DNA from: Chrysophaeum taylorii
Lineage: Eukaryota; Sar; Pelagophyceae; Pelagomonadales; Pelagomonadaceae
Direction: 5' to 3'
DNA: 64,000 nucleotides
Assembly: GCA_029834535.1 (NCBI GenBank)
Contig: JAQMWT010000309.1
Coordinates: 248,001-312,000 of the forward strand
Positions 31,916 through 41,339 of this stretch are shown here, piece by piece. Position 1 is the stretch's first letter. Each line of letters starts with the position of its first letter. Position numbers and translations under genes: made by a program. The notes under the pieces were generated by a model. That model was not told where the DNA came from, did not search any database, and worked only from the letters and a program-made list of their open reading frames with translations.

Positions 31916-33907
31916 ATGAAGTACTATGTGTGTCCGTGGGAGGCGATGAGCGGACGCATCGGGCGCGCCCTCGGCGGGTCTGGGGAGCGCGTCTTTACCC
32001 CCGAGGAGGCCGAGCTTGTGTGGGTGAACACGCCGGTGAAGGGCGTGACGGGACTCATCTACAACCACGTGACGGGCGCGAAGGTGATCGAGAACAAGGC
32101 GAAGCTCGCGATGTTGCAGGAGGCGATGGGCGTGAAGACGATCGAGTCGATACCCTTCAAAAACTCCGCGGCGCTGCGGGCGTGGTTTTCAACGCACAGG
32201 CCGCGGGGGCCGTGGGTGGCGAAAGATGCGACGGCGAACTCGGGCGTCGGTTTGTGGTTTTTTCGGGAGCGAGTCCCGGCCGAATTGTCGTGCCGCGGCG
32301 AGGTCGTGCTGCAGAGGTACGTCGGGGCCCCGCATCTCGACGAGAACGGGCGCAAGGCTCAGTGGCGGTGCTACGTCGTCCTGAAGACGACGGGATGTTG
32401 GCTGTACTCGCGAGCGATGCTGCAGGTGTGCGCTCTTCGGTATACGCCAGAGCTGACCGATCAAAGGAGATTCGTGACGAATGTCGCAGTCAACAACACT
32501 GGTCCCGACTTCGTTCCGGAGAGACCGTGCGCGGTGCCCGCGGTGCGGAAGGTTGTGGAGGCTCTGGGCCGCGTCGTAGGGCCGTTGTTGAAGGGAAGCG
32601 ACCGGCACTTCGAGCTGTGCGGGCTGGATTTTTTGGGCGATCTGCTCGTAGAGTGCAACTGCCCGCCAAACAGCAGCGGGAGCCCGTGCGTAGAAGACTT
32701 TCATCACGATGTCGTTGCCTCGGCCCTGGCGTTGGCAACCACGGGGGAGCACCCCGAGTGGGATCGGGCGGTGGAAGCGACCGAGGCGGCGCGGGCGACC
32801 CACCACCACCCGGCGCTCGCGGCGGCTGTGGCGTGGCGGCGGTTCGAAAAGCGCCGCGAACGCGCTTTAACCGCGGCCTACAAAACCGCGCTGAGGCTTA
32901 ATGGACTCCCGTCGATACCGCCGGTCGACGAGTCTGTCGCCCTAAAAGCTCGTAGTCGATTCGAACCGAGGAGACCATTTTTCGAGAGCGCCGGCGGCGC
33001 TCTGGTGCCAAAATGCGTGCGCGAGGCCGTCGCCGTTGCGCTCGGTGACCGGTGGCGCGAGCGCGACGCCGAGATAAAGGAAACCGCAAGGCGACTGACG
33101 GCGCGGTTCCTCGTCGCGAAGAATGTTATGTTCGGCCAGAACGCTACGCAACTGCTCGCGTTAGTAGATACGGAATACGCGGCAACCGAGTGTCACGACG
33201 CCAACAAGGGAACTCGAATCCCTCTTGCTGAGATAGCGGCGACTGTTCCTCCTTTTTCCAGGGTCGCCCTCCCCCACGCCTCTAACCTCACCGGCGCCGT
33301 CTACGATCTTTCTTCTTCGATTATTCCAGCTCTCAAAGCCAAGAAATGCACCGTAGTCGTCGACGGCGTCGCCTACGTCCCTCACAGGAAAGTCGACTGC
33401 GAGGTCCTTGGCGCGGATTATTACGTCATCTCCTTTCACAAGCTCTTCGGACCACATTTGGCCGCTCTGGCGGGCGACAGACTCCCGGACGTCGAAAGGG
33501 GCACAGTTTCCGCGGAGGCGTGCGCCGGCGTCGTCGCGCTCTTTCGAGATTACTTCCCGACGATATCGTACGCGAACATCGCGCTCGCCGAAGCTCCGCC
33601 CTTTGCTCGACTCTTGACTTTCCTCTCGGCTTCCCCGGTCGTCGTTCTAGAAGATCCCGCGCGGGAGGACAGGCTCCCGATCGTCTCCTTCATCCACCAC
33701 ACCCTCGACCCCTTCTTCGTGGCACAAAAGGCGCGCGACAACGACATCGCCATTCGAGCTGGGAATTTCAAGGCAACCGCAGCCCTCAAAACGCACACGA
33801 AGCGGCCCGCCGTCCTCCGCGTCTCCCTCGCACACTACAATACCCTCGACGACGTCTACGCCCTCCTCGCCTTCTTTTCCGCGATCCCGGGCTGGTACCC
33901 CTCCTAG
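31916..33907 (+). CDS. Fusion: TTL-like ATP-grasp ligase + cysteine-desulfurase-like PLP domain
   Basis: One uninterrupted 663-residue frame from a good ATG. Residues ~40-280 look like a tubulin-tyrosine-ligase-like ATP-grasp domain: WVAKDATANSGVGLWFF (nucleotide-binding Lys), then VVLQRYVG, QWRCYVVLKTTGCWLYSRAML and LCGLDFLGDLLVECNCPPNSS (usual FDxxxDxxxxxWLxEVNxxPS). This suggests ATP-driven addition of an amino acid to a carboxylate. Residues ~350-663 match class V aminotransferases of the cysteine-desulfurase-like type. Features there are FFESAGGALVPKCV, MFGQNATQL, ECHDAN (family HDAN), VALPHASNLTGAVYD, VVDGVAYVPHR and the PLP lysine in ISFHKLFGPH (Lys509). The C-terminus has IAIRAGNFKATAAL. 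The PLP part is ~30 residues shorter than usual between HDAN and PHASN. No intron signal or frame change lies between the halves. I know of no such fusion; its reaction is open. Confidence 0.85.
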   Translation: MKYYVCPWEAMSGRIGRALGGSGERVFTPEEAELVWVNTPVKGVTGLIYNHVTGAKVIENKAKLAMLQEAMGVKTIESIPFKNSAALRAWFSTHRPRGPWVAKDATANSGVGLWFFRERVPAELSCRGEVVLQRYVGAPHLDENGRKAQWRCYVVLKTTGCWLYSRAMLQVCALRYTPELTDQRRFVTNVAVNNTGPDFVPERPCAVPAVRKVVEALGRVVGPLLKGSDRHFELCGLDFLGDLLVECNCPPNSSGSPCVEDFHHDVVASALALATTGEHPEWDRAVEATEAARATHHHPALAAAVAWRRFEKRRERALTAAYKTALRLNGLPSIPPVDESVALKARSRFEPRRPFFESAGGALVPKCVREAVAVALGDRWRERDAEIKETARRLTARFLVAKNVMFGQNATQLLALVDTEYAATECHDANKGTRIPLAEIAATVPPFSRVALPHASNLTGAVYDLSSSIIPALKAKKCTVVVDGVAYVPHRKVDCEVLGADYYVISFHKLFGPHLAALAGDRLPDVERGTVSAEACAGVVALFRDYFPTISYANIALAEAPPFARLLTFLSASPVVVLEDPAREDRLPIVSFIHHTLDPFFVAQKARDNDIAIRAGNFKATAALKTHTKRPAVLRVSLAHYNTLDDVYALLAFFSAIPGWYPS

Positions 33908-35034
33908 CCTTAACCTTGCTCGCGAGCATCATCGTCGTCGTTGATTTAAGGGCGCGATGGCCCCGAGCATTAGTAGTCCGAGTCCAGCTCCAAGCACCAC
34001 GAGAATTATCCCGGGAGGCGCTACTCGGCCCACGCGCGTAGTCTTTACTCTTTCAGCGCCCCCCCCCCGGAGTAGCCATATACGTTGCCCCTCTTCTCGC
34101 CTCTTTCCATTTGCACATTCCTGCTCCACCGCGGGAGTCGGCAGTGGCCTTTTCTTCTGTTTTTCTCTCGGCGATCATCCATTCTGAGTCTGTGGGAGTT
34201 GCAAACCATAATAATAAATCGAAGATGACGCCCAGCGCCTCCGGGCGACCGCCGATCCTGAAGCAGCAGCCTCCTAGCTCCTCAGCATCATCTACACACG
34301 TCTACTTCTCTTCTCAGGAATTTCCAAACGCTTCTGCTGCTGCTGAGTTTTTGTCACTTGCGAGATGTGACGTATCGGGAGCTGTGTCGACCGGGAAAAA
34401 GCGCCCGGCATCGCTACTTTGCAGCAGCAGCAGCAGCAGCAGCACTTGGCTTCTTTAAATTATCAATCAATGGGTCGGTTGCTGCGAGTTATTTGTGCCG
34501 ACTACAAAGGTTTTTTTAGGCTTGTATCATCACCTGAAGAGCCACCGCACCATTCGGTTTTCAACCGTTTTGGTTACCGACACACACCCAAATATGGGGG
34601 TTTAGGTTTTGAACCGCCACGTCAGCTCACCCACCCTCTTCGCGCTAACACCCCGAAAAAAAAGAAGCAACAGTTATTACTACTAGGGCCAGCCAGGCAT
34701 TGGGCGGCGAACCTCGGAGTGGCGTGCTTGCAGGGCGCGGCGTGCGGAGGCTTCTGCGGCTTGCTACCACCGGCTTCGGTGCTGGCTAAGCGTCGTCGGT
34801 GTCGTCAGCGGCGGCGACGGGGGAGGCAGGGGACTCGATGAGCAGAGGCTCGTCGTCGTCGGTCTCTTACGAATCTCTCCATATAATAAGAGCCGGCGGC
34901 CCAGCCAGGCCGAAAATTTTGAGATCGTATCGAGTTTGGCTTGCAGACCCGCTCCCACTTAGACCCGCAGTGGGGGGACAACGCCAATTTGTGGGGGGAC
35001 AACGCCAAGTACCGGCCCGACCGTCGTAGGAAGG
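33908..35034. other. No recognisable gene; CAG triplet run
   Basis: A 66-codon minus-strand frame with one hydrophobic helix (34129-33929) begins with GTG and lacks any ATG, so I do not call it. A CAG run lies at 34419-34442. The rest is unassigned. Confidence 0.4.
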
Positions 35035-35511
35035 TTAACTGCTTAAGTCATGCGAGGGCGGCGGGGCCTCGACTAGGCGGTTTGAATCTAGGCGGGTTTT
35101 TTCGAGCCAGTCTCTGACCGCCGTGCGGCATTTGGCATCAAAGTCCTCGAGCGTCCCCAAGTAATGCTGTGGCGTGGCAGTCAGCAAGGCCACGAGAATG
35201 AGACGGTTCGACTTTGGCTCTGCATAGAAGAGTCGCAAATGAACGTTGGCTTGGACGACGCCGGTTGGCGTGACGATCGCACAGGTCGTGTCGAGGAGAT
35301 CCGTCAACAGGATCGTCCGCGCCCAGTCGTCCAAGTCGACTCTGAAGAGATCGCTCACGTCGTTTAGCTTACTCCATCCCAGAAAATGCTCTTGATACAG
35401 CTCCATGCAACGAAAGCTCAGCACCGCTGTGTACACGTCGCGCTTCCCGATCTTCACTTTACCATCTCGGTATCGCACCTCGACTTCCATGCTGAAGACG
35501 CCCGTGTCCAT
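35035..35511 (-). CDS. Hypothetical protein, unknown family
   Basis: 158 residues from an ATG with a balanced, soluble composition. It has several likely beta strands (VFSMEVEVRYRDGKVKIG; IVTPTGVVQANVHLRLFYA) and amphipathic helices (DFDAKCRTAVRDWLEKTRL). I recognise no family. The composition looks more like real protein than the neighbouring shadow frames. The antisense frame 35164-35367 is shorter and lacks structure. It sits directly beside the left edge of the 35.56-38.58 kb palindrome, which starts about 50 bp upstream of its ATG. Its promoter may therefore be disrupted or supplied by the repeat. Confidence 0.55.
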   Translation of the reverse strand: MDTGVFSMEVEVRYRDGKVKIGKRDVYTAVLSFRCMELYQEHFLGWSKLNDVSDLFRVDLDDWARTILLTDLLDTTCAIVTPTGVVQANVHLRLFYAEPKSNRLILVALLTATPQHYLGTLEDFDAKCRTAVRDWLEKTRLDSNRLVEAPPPSHDLSS

Positions 35512-35574
35512 ATATCTCTTCTTTTCTCTCCCGAAAAAATAACAAGGACATCAATATGACTGTTACAAGTGCAG

Positions 35575-35915
35575 GCCAGTAAGTTCGCCAGTAAGTTCAC
35601 CTAGTCCCAATCTCTAACCCCAGTAAGTTCACCTGGTCCCAGTAAGTTCACCTGGTCAGTAAGTTCAACTAGTCCAAATCTCTAACCCCAGTAAGTTCGG
35701 CGTAAACCCACTCGTGCTCACACCACTCCTACGACCTCGTCGCTGTCGCCTCCGCCAATCTAAGCTGCTTCGATCCGCACACGCCGCTAACCTTTCAGTT
35801 TACTCTAAAACCCCCAGTAAGCTCACCTGGTCTCAGTAAGTTCACCTGGTCACTATATTCACCTAGTCCCAATCTCAAACCCCAGTAAGTCCACGTGGTC
35901 CCAGTAAGTTCACCT
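35575..35915. repeat. AGTAAGTTCACCTGGTCCC minisatellite, left arm
   Basis: Imperfect units of 15-20 bp (AGTAAGTTCACCTGGTC, AGTTCACCTAGTCCCAATCTC and variants) are interrupted by a ~120-bp unrelated stretch. The same motif is inverted at 38105-38450. Confidence 0.75.
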
Positions 35916-35989
35916 ACAGTGCGCGTGTAGACGCCGGGAGGGGGCTTATCGGTATTGCGCAGCACGTGTGGGGTAGGGCGGAGTCGTCG

Positions 35990-36515
35990 ACTCAGAAGAG
36001 CATATTCTCGGGGTTGCCGATCGACAGAGAGCCACGTAGAGCTGGACGTGACAGAAGACGGGCTTGTGGGCAAGAGGACGCGGACCTCGCGGGGCGTCTG
36101 GCCCTGGCTCTTGTTGATCGTTTGGCGTAGGCGGGCCTTAAGGGATACAGGTTGGAGGAGCCTCGGTGACAACGACACGATCAATCATGTATCTGGTACC
36201 GTTGCAGTGGCCGTGCGACGGGTCGAGGTTGCGAAGACTTTAAGCTCGCGATCAAAGTCAGCATGCCGTTGGTTGTCAGGGAGTTCAAAACTCGACTCTT
36301 GAGCGCGAGGCGTCGTCTTCCGACCCAACCTAGTCGGCCGAAAAGAACTCCGACGCCTCGTCTCCGGGAAAAAAAGGCCGCGGTCATGCGCGCGTTGTCA
36401 GCATCGACAACATCGTTTCGACGGGGCGTGAGAATGTCGCGCCGAAAGAGCCGCCGCGGGTCGTGGAAATAGTCTGCGAGGTCGCCGTAGACGGCTTCGA
36501 GGATTAATGGCTGCC
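35990..36515 (-). pseudogene. Helitron PIF1-like helicase relic, left arm
   Basis: Minus-strand remnant with INKSQGQTPREVRVLL and a neighbouring LNSLTTNGM block. The latter corresponds to the FLNSLTPSGxPPH stretch that in Helitron helicases precedes the metal-free oligonucleotide-binding region. Frames are broken between blocks. It is a mirror image of the relic at 37510-38035. Confidence 0.75.
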
Positions 36516-36649
36516 TCGCGGGCCAACCTGATCCTTACCCTAAAGCGTACGACCTACGTGCGGGGCCCGTCCTCTCTTCGCCTGCCCCACGCCTCGGCGA
36601 TGGCACCGACTAGGTCCCGCGTACTCATCTCCGCCCGTCAGGCACATCC

Positions 36650-36800
36650 CTCATACCCCACAAACCCACCCACATCCTTCATGCTCCCCACACACACCCC
36701 CCTCTTAGCAGTCGATATTTAAAGACAAACAAACAACCCCACCCACATCCTTCATACTCCCCACACACACCCCCCTCTTAGCAGTCGACATTTAAAGACA
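36650..36800 (+). repeat. Two direct copies of a ~70-bp CA-rich block
   Basis: The segment CCCACCCACATCCTTCAT, then CTCCCCACACACACCCCCCT, then TTAGCAGTCGA(T/C)ATTTAAAGAC occurs twice in a row (about 36665-36730 and 36735-36800). Its inverse occurs once at about 37320-37385. Confidence 0.7.
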
Positions 36801-37193
36801 AACAAACAAACAGACAGACAAACAGACAAACATCTGTCGATTAGTAGTAAGCAAAAGGTGGGGGTAGGAATGCCGGTCCTGGTGTGTGCGAGTGCCCGGG
36901 CTATATATACCCCTGTGCTTCCCCATCATAGTGAAACGTGAACATCTGGGGCGAGTCAAGCATGTATGCGAGACGGTGGGGACCCAGCAGACGACGACGC
37001 CATCTGCGTAAGATGAACATCTGCGTCGGAGATGAACATCCGGTCCTGGTAAGTGAAAGCGCCCAGATGAAGGGGGTCTAGCGTGTGTGCTAGACGATGG
37101 GGCTCCAGCAGTTGGCGACGGCAACTGCTTCGAAGGCACTCACACACTCCTTGCGGCGCAGCGGTGGGGCGGATTCGAACGCGCGAACCACCC

Positions 37194-37229
37194 CGAGTGC
37201 CCGGGGCTATACATAGCCCCGGGCACTCG
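37194..37229. repeat. Perfect 17+2+17 palindrome
   Basis: CGAGTGCCCGGGGCTAT, then AC, then the exact reverse complement. A shortened, imperfect relative (GAGTGCCCGGGCTATATATA) lies at 36890-36909. Such palindromes near element ends resemble Helitron 3' hairpins, but no CTRR end could be fixed. Confidence 0.8.
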
Positions 37230-37509
37230 CACACACCAGGACCGGCATTCCTACCCTCACCTTTCGCTTACTACTAATCGACAGATGTTTGTCTGTTTGT
37301 CTGTCTGTTTGTTTGTTTGTCTTTAAATGTCGACTGCTAAGAGGGGGGTGTGTGTGGGGAGCATGAGGGATGTGGGTGGGCTTGTTTGTCTTAACTACTA
37401 ATCGACAGATGTTTGTCTGTCTGTCTGTTTGTCTGTTTGTTTGTTTGTCCCTCGATGTAGGGTAAGGATCAGGTAGGAGCGAGAGAGTAAGGATCAGGTA
37501 GGCGCGAGC

Positions 37510-38035
37510 CAGACAGTGATCCTCCAAGCCGTCTACGGCGACCTCGCAGACTATTTCCACGACCCGCGGCGGCTCTTTCAGCGCGCCATTCTCACGCCCC
37601 GTCGAAACGATGTTGTCGATGCTGACAACGCGCGCATGACCGCGGCCTTTTTTTTCCCGGAGACGAGGCGTCGGAGTTCTTTTCGGCCGACTAGGTTGGG
37701 TCGGAAGACGACGCCTCGCTCTTTACAGTCGAGTTTTGAACTCCCTGACAACCAACGGCATGCTGACTTCGATCGCGAGCTTAAAGTCTTCGCAACCTCG
37801 ACCCGTCGCACGGCCACTGCAACGGTACCAGATACATGATCGATCGTGTCGTTGTCACCGAGGCTCCTCCAACCTGTATCCCTAAAGGCCCGCCTACGCC
37901 AAACGATCAACAAGAGCCAGGGCCAGACGCCCCGCGAGGTCCGCGTCCTCTTGCCCTCAAGCCCGTCTTCTGTCACGTCCAGCTCTACGTGGCTCTCTGT
38001 CGATCGGCAACCCCGAGAATATGCTCTTCTGAGTC
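37510..38035 (+). pseudogene. Helitron PIF1-like helicase relic, right arm
   Basis: Plus-strand remnant that best shows the family. ILQAVYGDLADYFHDP and RAILTPRRNDVVDADN correspond to VFGDLxxxxxDPxxLxxRAILTPxNxxVdeIN of PIF1-like Helitron helicases. Further blocks in other frames are CNGTRYMI (LCNGTRLIV) and INKSQGQTPREVRVLL. At least three frame changes separate them, so it cannot encode a helicase. Confidence 0.8.
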
Positions 38036-38104
38036 GACGACTCCACCCTACCCCACACGTGCTGCGCAATACCGATAAGCCCCGCCCGGCGTCTACACGT
38101 GCAC

Positions 38105-38450
38105 TGTAGGTGAACTTACTGGGACCAGGTGAACTTACTGGGGTTTGAGATTGGGACTAGGTGAATATAGTGACCAGGCGAACTTACTGGGACCAGGTGA
38201 GCTTACTGGGGGTTTTAAAGTAAACTGAAAGGTTAGCGGCGTGTGCTGATCGAAGCAGCTTAGATTGGCGGAGGCGACAGCGACGAGCTCGAAGGAGTGG
38301 CGTGAGCACGAGTGGGTTTACGCCGAACTTACTGGGGTTAGAGATTTGGACTAGGTGAACTTACTGACCAGGTGAACTTACTGGGACCAGGTGAACTTAC
38401 TGGGGTTAGAGATTGGGACTAGGTGAACTTACTGGCCTGCACTTGTCCTT
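38105..38450. repeat. GGTGAACTTACTGGGACCA minisatellite, right arm
   Basis: Inverse of the minisatellite in the left arm, with seven or so units around GGTGAACTTACTGGGACCA and a middle stretch (GAAGCAGCTTAGATTGGCGG) also shared with 1-2900. Confidence 0.75.
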
Positions 38451-38479
38451 ACTGCTAATCGACAGATGTTTATCTGTCA

Positions 38480-38528
38480 GTTTGTCTTTAAATGTCGACT
38501 GCTTAGCAGTCGACATTTAAAGACAAAC
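38480..38528. repeat. 24+1+24 perfect palindrome
   Basis: GTTTGTCTTTAAATGTCGAC plus TGCT, one T, then the exact inverse. With mismatches the symmetry extends to about 38445-38575. It is a head-to-head junction of two element ends, each with the GTCGACATTTAAAGAC motif. Confidence 0.8.
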
Positions 38529-38579
38529 AAACAAACAGACAAACAGACAATCATCTGCCGATTAGTAGTAAGGATGAGG

Positions 38580-40190
38580 CGGTGCTGGACGCCCCTGGAA
38601 CCTCTACACGGACGACCCCGTCGAAGTTGACGGTCGCGGCGAACGTCAAGACAAAGCTGACGCTCAAGGCGAAGGACCGATTGTGGTCTAGAGTTTCAAC
38701 GCGCATGAACATCGGGGAATATCTGCCGGGTGAGAGCCACGATGACGACAATGGCCGCAAGGACGACGAAGATCTTGATTTGGAAGACGACGATGACGGG
38801 AGAGACGAAGAGCAAGATGGCACTACGGTCTACTACGATGAGTTTGAAGTTCCTCCACAGGCTTCTCTCGTTCGTCGACAAGCCGGCTTCCTTTTTTGCT
38901 CCGCGAGGACGAATATAGATCCCGCTCTACGTTCTACTTTGGTGCTTGGACACCTCGACGACGACGACGTTTGAGAGAAGTCTGTGGTGGTGGTGGTTCG
39001 GGAGGGTGGTCAAGTTCAAGCCGCGGGCCCGAGTCTACAACTACGACGTCCAGTGGGAAAGCAACGCGCCTTGTCTGTCAGCAGGGGCTTAAACTCGAAG
39101 AAAACTATGTGGATGACAGTCGAACTCCGACTGTTATTAAGGCTAAGGTTGCTGGTGCTAGAAGAAGACACTCCGACACTCCCCTCTGCCTCTGCTGCGT
39201 CTCCCCGCCGGCCGCTTATTATCCTAGATGGTGCCGGCGTCGACGAGACTCTCCTCGCCAGCGCCGCCGCATCGACGTCGACGACGACTGAGGTTCGCAG
39301 CTCTCAAAGCCTCAGGCGTTGCGACTGAAACGCTGCTCGCGTTGCAATCAAAGTTAAACGAAACACTCAAGCTAGCCACCGACCGCTCCGCATGCTCACG
39401 TTCGCACCCCCCCCCTCTTACAGCAGTTACCTTTAAAGACTTTCCTAAAACCACTGAACGCCTTGCGTGCTCACACCACCGCACTCCCCGCGCTGGTGGC
39501 GGTCGCAGACACCTCAATGGACACACCCACGTGTCTCTATTTTGAGCGTTTTGGCCACTTTTTTGGGCTCATTCCGCCAGGTGGCCGAAAATCTCCTCTC
39601 TAGTTTCCGGAAACTTCCACGGAAATGGAAAAATATGGGAATTCCGGAAGCTTCCGGCTGTTTACTTTTCCGCAAATACGCGAGTCATAGATGTCGCCGA
39701 ACAACGCCCGCTTCACGTTCAGTGTGGCCGTCTCAACCTTATGTAGTGAAAAACTGCATGGACAATCAGGGTGATCCGGAGAAGCCACCCATCCTTTTTC
39801 TGCAATATTCAGCAAGACGAGGAATCCCGCGCCATTTCCGATAGCATCAGCCCGCTCCTACGGACTGTTGTACTGCGGATTCGCAAGCACCCCGATAGAG
39901 CGCGTAAGGCGCGAGTTACCGTCAATCGCTTGTTCGTTCCTTCGCGATGGTATAACACGAGGACGATCCCGACGAAGACCATCATCGATCTTCAAGTTAT
40001 CATCGTCATCGTTGCAGTCGATAGCAAGGGTCATGGGTACCACCGCCGGCAGCGCCGCGACTTGAGAGCAAGTTGCGCAGGGTGAGGCTGCCGACGCTGG
40101 TAGTCATACGCGCGCGGGCCATTTGCATTCCGGCTCTGACTTTGAAATTGGATCCGGGCGAGCACGCTTTTTTTTCCGACGTCGGCGTTT
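38580..40190. other. No recognisable gene
   Basis: A plus-strand frame at 38582-38974 is Asp-rich (DDDDGRDEEQDG), and the minus strand of the same stretch has hydrophobic pieces in two frames; neither fits a family. Around 39590-39660 the TTCCGGAA / CTTCCGG motif recurs four times. I call no gene. Confidence 0.35.
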
Positions 40191-40194
40191 ATAC

Positions 40195-40360
40195 CCTTAC
40201 CCTGGTGGCTAACCACACGGTGGCGATGGAGGACAGTGGCTTCTGAACCTGCGCCTTGCGAGAGCATCCGCCCTCCCGGCGTAGGTTGGCACCTGTTCGC
40301 CTCCCGGGCGGGCCGGTTGGTAGCCGGAACGTTCGCAGTGGGACGGGGTATGGCCGGGGG
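40195..40360 (+). repeat. Diverged dispersed repeat, copy B
   Basis: Plus-strand copy of the repeat at 3185-3345: GCTAACCAC..GGTGGCGATGGAGGAC, then CGCCTCCCGGGCGGGCCGGT, with matching spacing. No coding domain was recognised. Confidence 0.5.
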
Positions 40361-40493
40361 GCTCAGACGGAAAAGTTAGCGACGAGTTGGTCGTCGGTCA
40401 CATCGCGTTCTCCACGTCGCATGGCGACAAGCCTGATGATCACTCTCTGCCGACTCACCTTTCGGCGCCCCTCGTCTAATACACCCGATGACT

Positions 40494-40523
40494 CTAATCC
40501 CAGCGCCGTGGCGCTGGGATTAG
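40494..40523. repeat. Perfect 14+2+14 hairpin
   Basis: CTAATCCCAGCGCC, then GT, then its exact reverse complement. It lies about 130 bp after the dispersed repeat copy B. It is not followed by a T-run, so I do not call it a terminator; it may mark an element end. Confidence 0.8.
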
Positions 40524-40559
40524 CCTACGGCCCATATGGTCTGACCTATATTTAGTATG

Positions 40560-41335
40560 TTTAGTGTATTTGGTTAGTTAGTTATACCCGCTCCTTACGG
40601 AGAACTAAACTTTTGCGTTCGCATACAAAAATTGCACCGGGTGGACCGGAGGGCGGTCGGTGATCTCCCCCAGAAGATTCGGCCCCTTATGGTGTCCACA
40701 TTCTCGTCGCATGCCTCGCCACGCTCGTCTCGAGAACACCTAAGGGGGGACAAGCACACCGCGTTGACCGGCGGAGCGTAGGCTTCTCCGGAGCGTCAGT
40801 CCAACTAACCACCGATAGTAGAGCTACTCAGCTTTCCACTGCGCAGGCACCTGACTCGGGTCACGCTGCTGGGCCTCCCAAATCTGGTGCTTATTCTGCG
40901 GCCGATACTCGTTTTGAATCACCTTCGCACCTCATCCGTCGAACTGCTCGCCCTTGACGATCGACCGGGCAGCCCTGTACCTCCTCTGCTCATTCTCCGT
41001 CTTCTTTGGGTTCGGCGCACCTTATTTAGCTCGACCCATGATGCCACACACTGCTCGCCGACACCCGCCAAGCCTTACGCCAGTAAATAAAGAAAGCGAG
41101 GGCGCACCCAAATATGCATACTCCTTGTCGGACCCCGTTTTGGAACATTCCACGCTCATCGTACGAATGGATTTTCAAAATAAATTGATTGAACGCCCGT
41201 GAAGAACGGGTCTTAGTAGGTAGGGTCTTAGTAGGCATGAGCGAAGTTTGCATCGCCCCCCCGATCGCCCCCCCCCCTTGTTTGTTTTTTAGAGTTTGTA
41301 CGACGATTGTAACTTGCAACAACTAACCCATTACT
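40560..41335. other. No recognisable gene
   Basis: Unassigned sequence with a CCCCCC-rich stretch at 41258-41278 and the doubled block GGGTCTTAGTAGG at 41209-41236. Confidence 0.4.
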
Positions 41336-41339
41336 TTAG

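Larger units (their letters stand above)
35565..38578. mobile_element. ~3-kb imperfect palindrome of Helitron-derived repeat
   Basis: Left arm about 35565-36530 and right arm about 37480-38450 are inverted copies of the same family that forms the array at 1-2900. Each has the 19-bp minisatellite and the helicase relic. The centre (36530-37480) is itself an inverted repeat: the segment at 36842-36913 returns inverted at 37208-37280 (both carry GGACCGGCATTCCTACC or its complement). Around these lie CAAACAGACAGA tracts and the GTCGAC(A/T)TTTAAAGAC motif. The nested symmetry suggests a fold-back element or head-to-head insertion. Ends at about 35565 (AAGTGCAGGCCAGTAAG) and about 38450 (its complement) match. 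Confidence 0.75.

Noticed and set aside
33929-34129. Small minus-strand membrane protein (GIILVVLGAGLGLLMLGAI)
   Set aside because: The open frame starts with GTG and contains no suitable ATG before the helix, so it has no plausible eukaryotic start.
37165-37200. tRNA-like T-arm GGATTCGAAC
   Set aside because: The flanking bases cannot form a 5-bp T stem and no acceptor or anticodon arm fits. Similar GGTTCGAATCC at 31550 is inside the DUF202 coding region.
37083-37326. OTU-protease-like VGDGNCF string in the palindrome centre
   Set aside because: Some Helitrons carry OTU domains, but here only six residues match, the following residues do not fit and no His motif follows.
40494-40523. Rho-independent-type terminator
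   Set aside because: It is a perfect stem but has no T-run after it, and the window is nuclear eukaryotic DNA, so a bacterial terminator is not expected.
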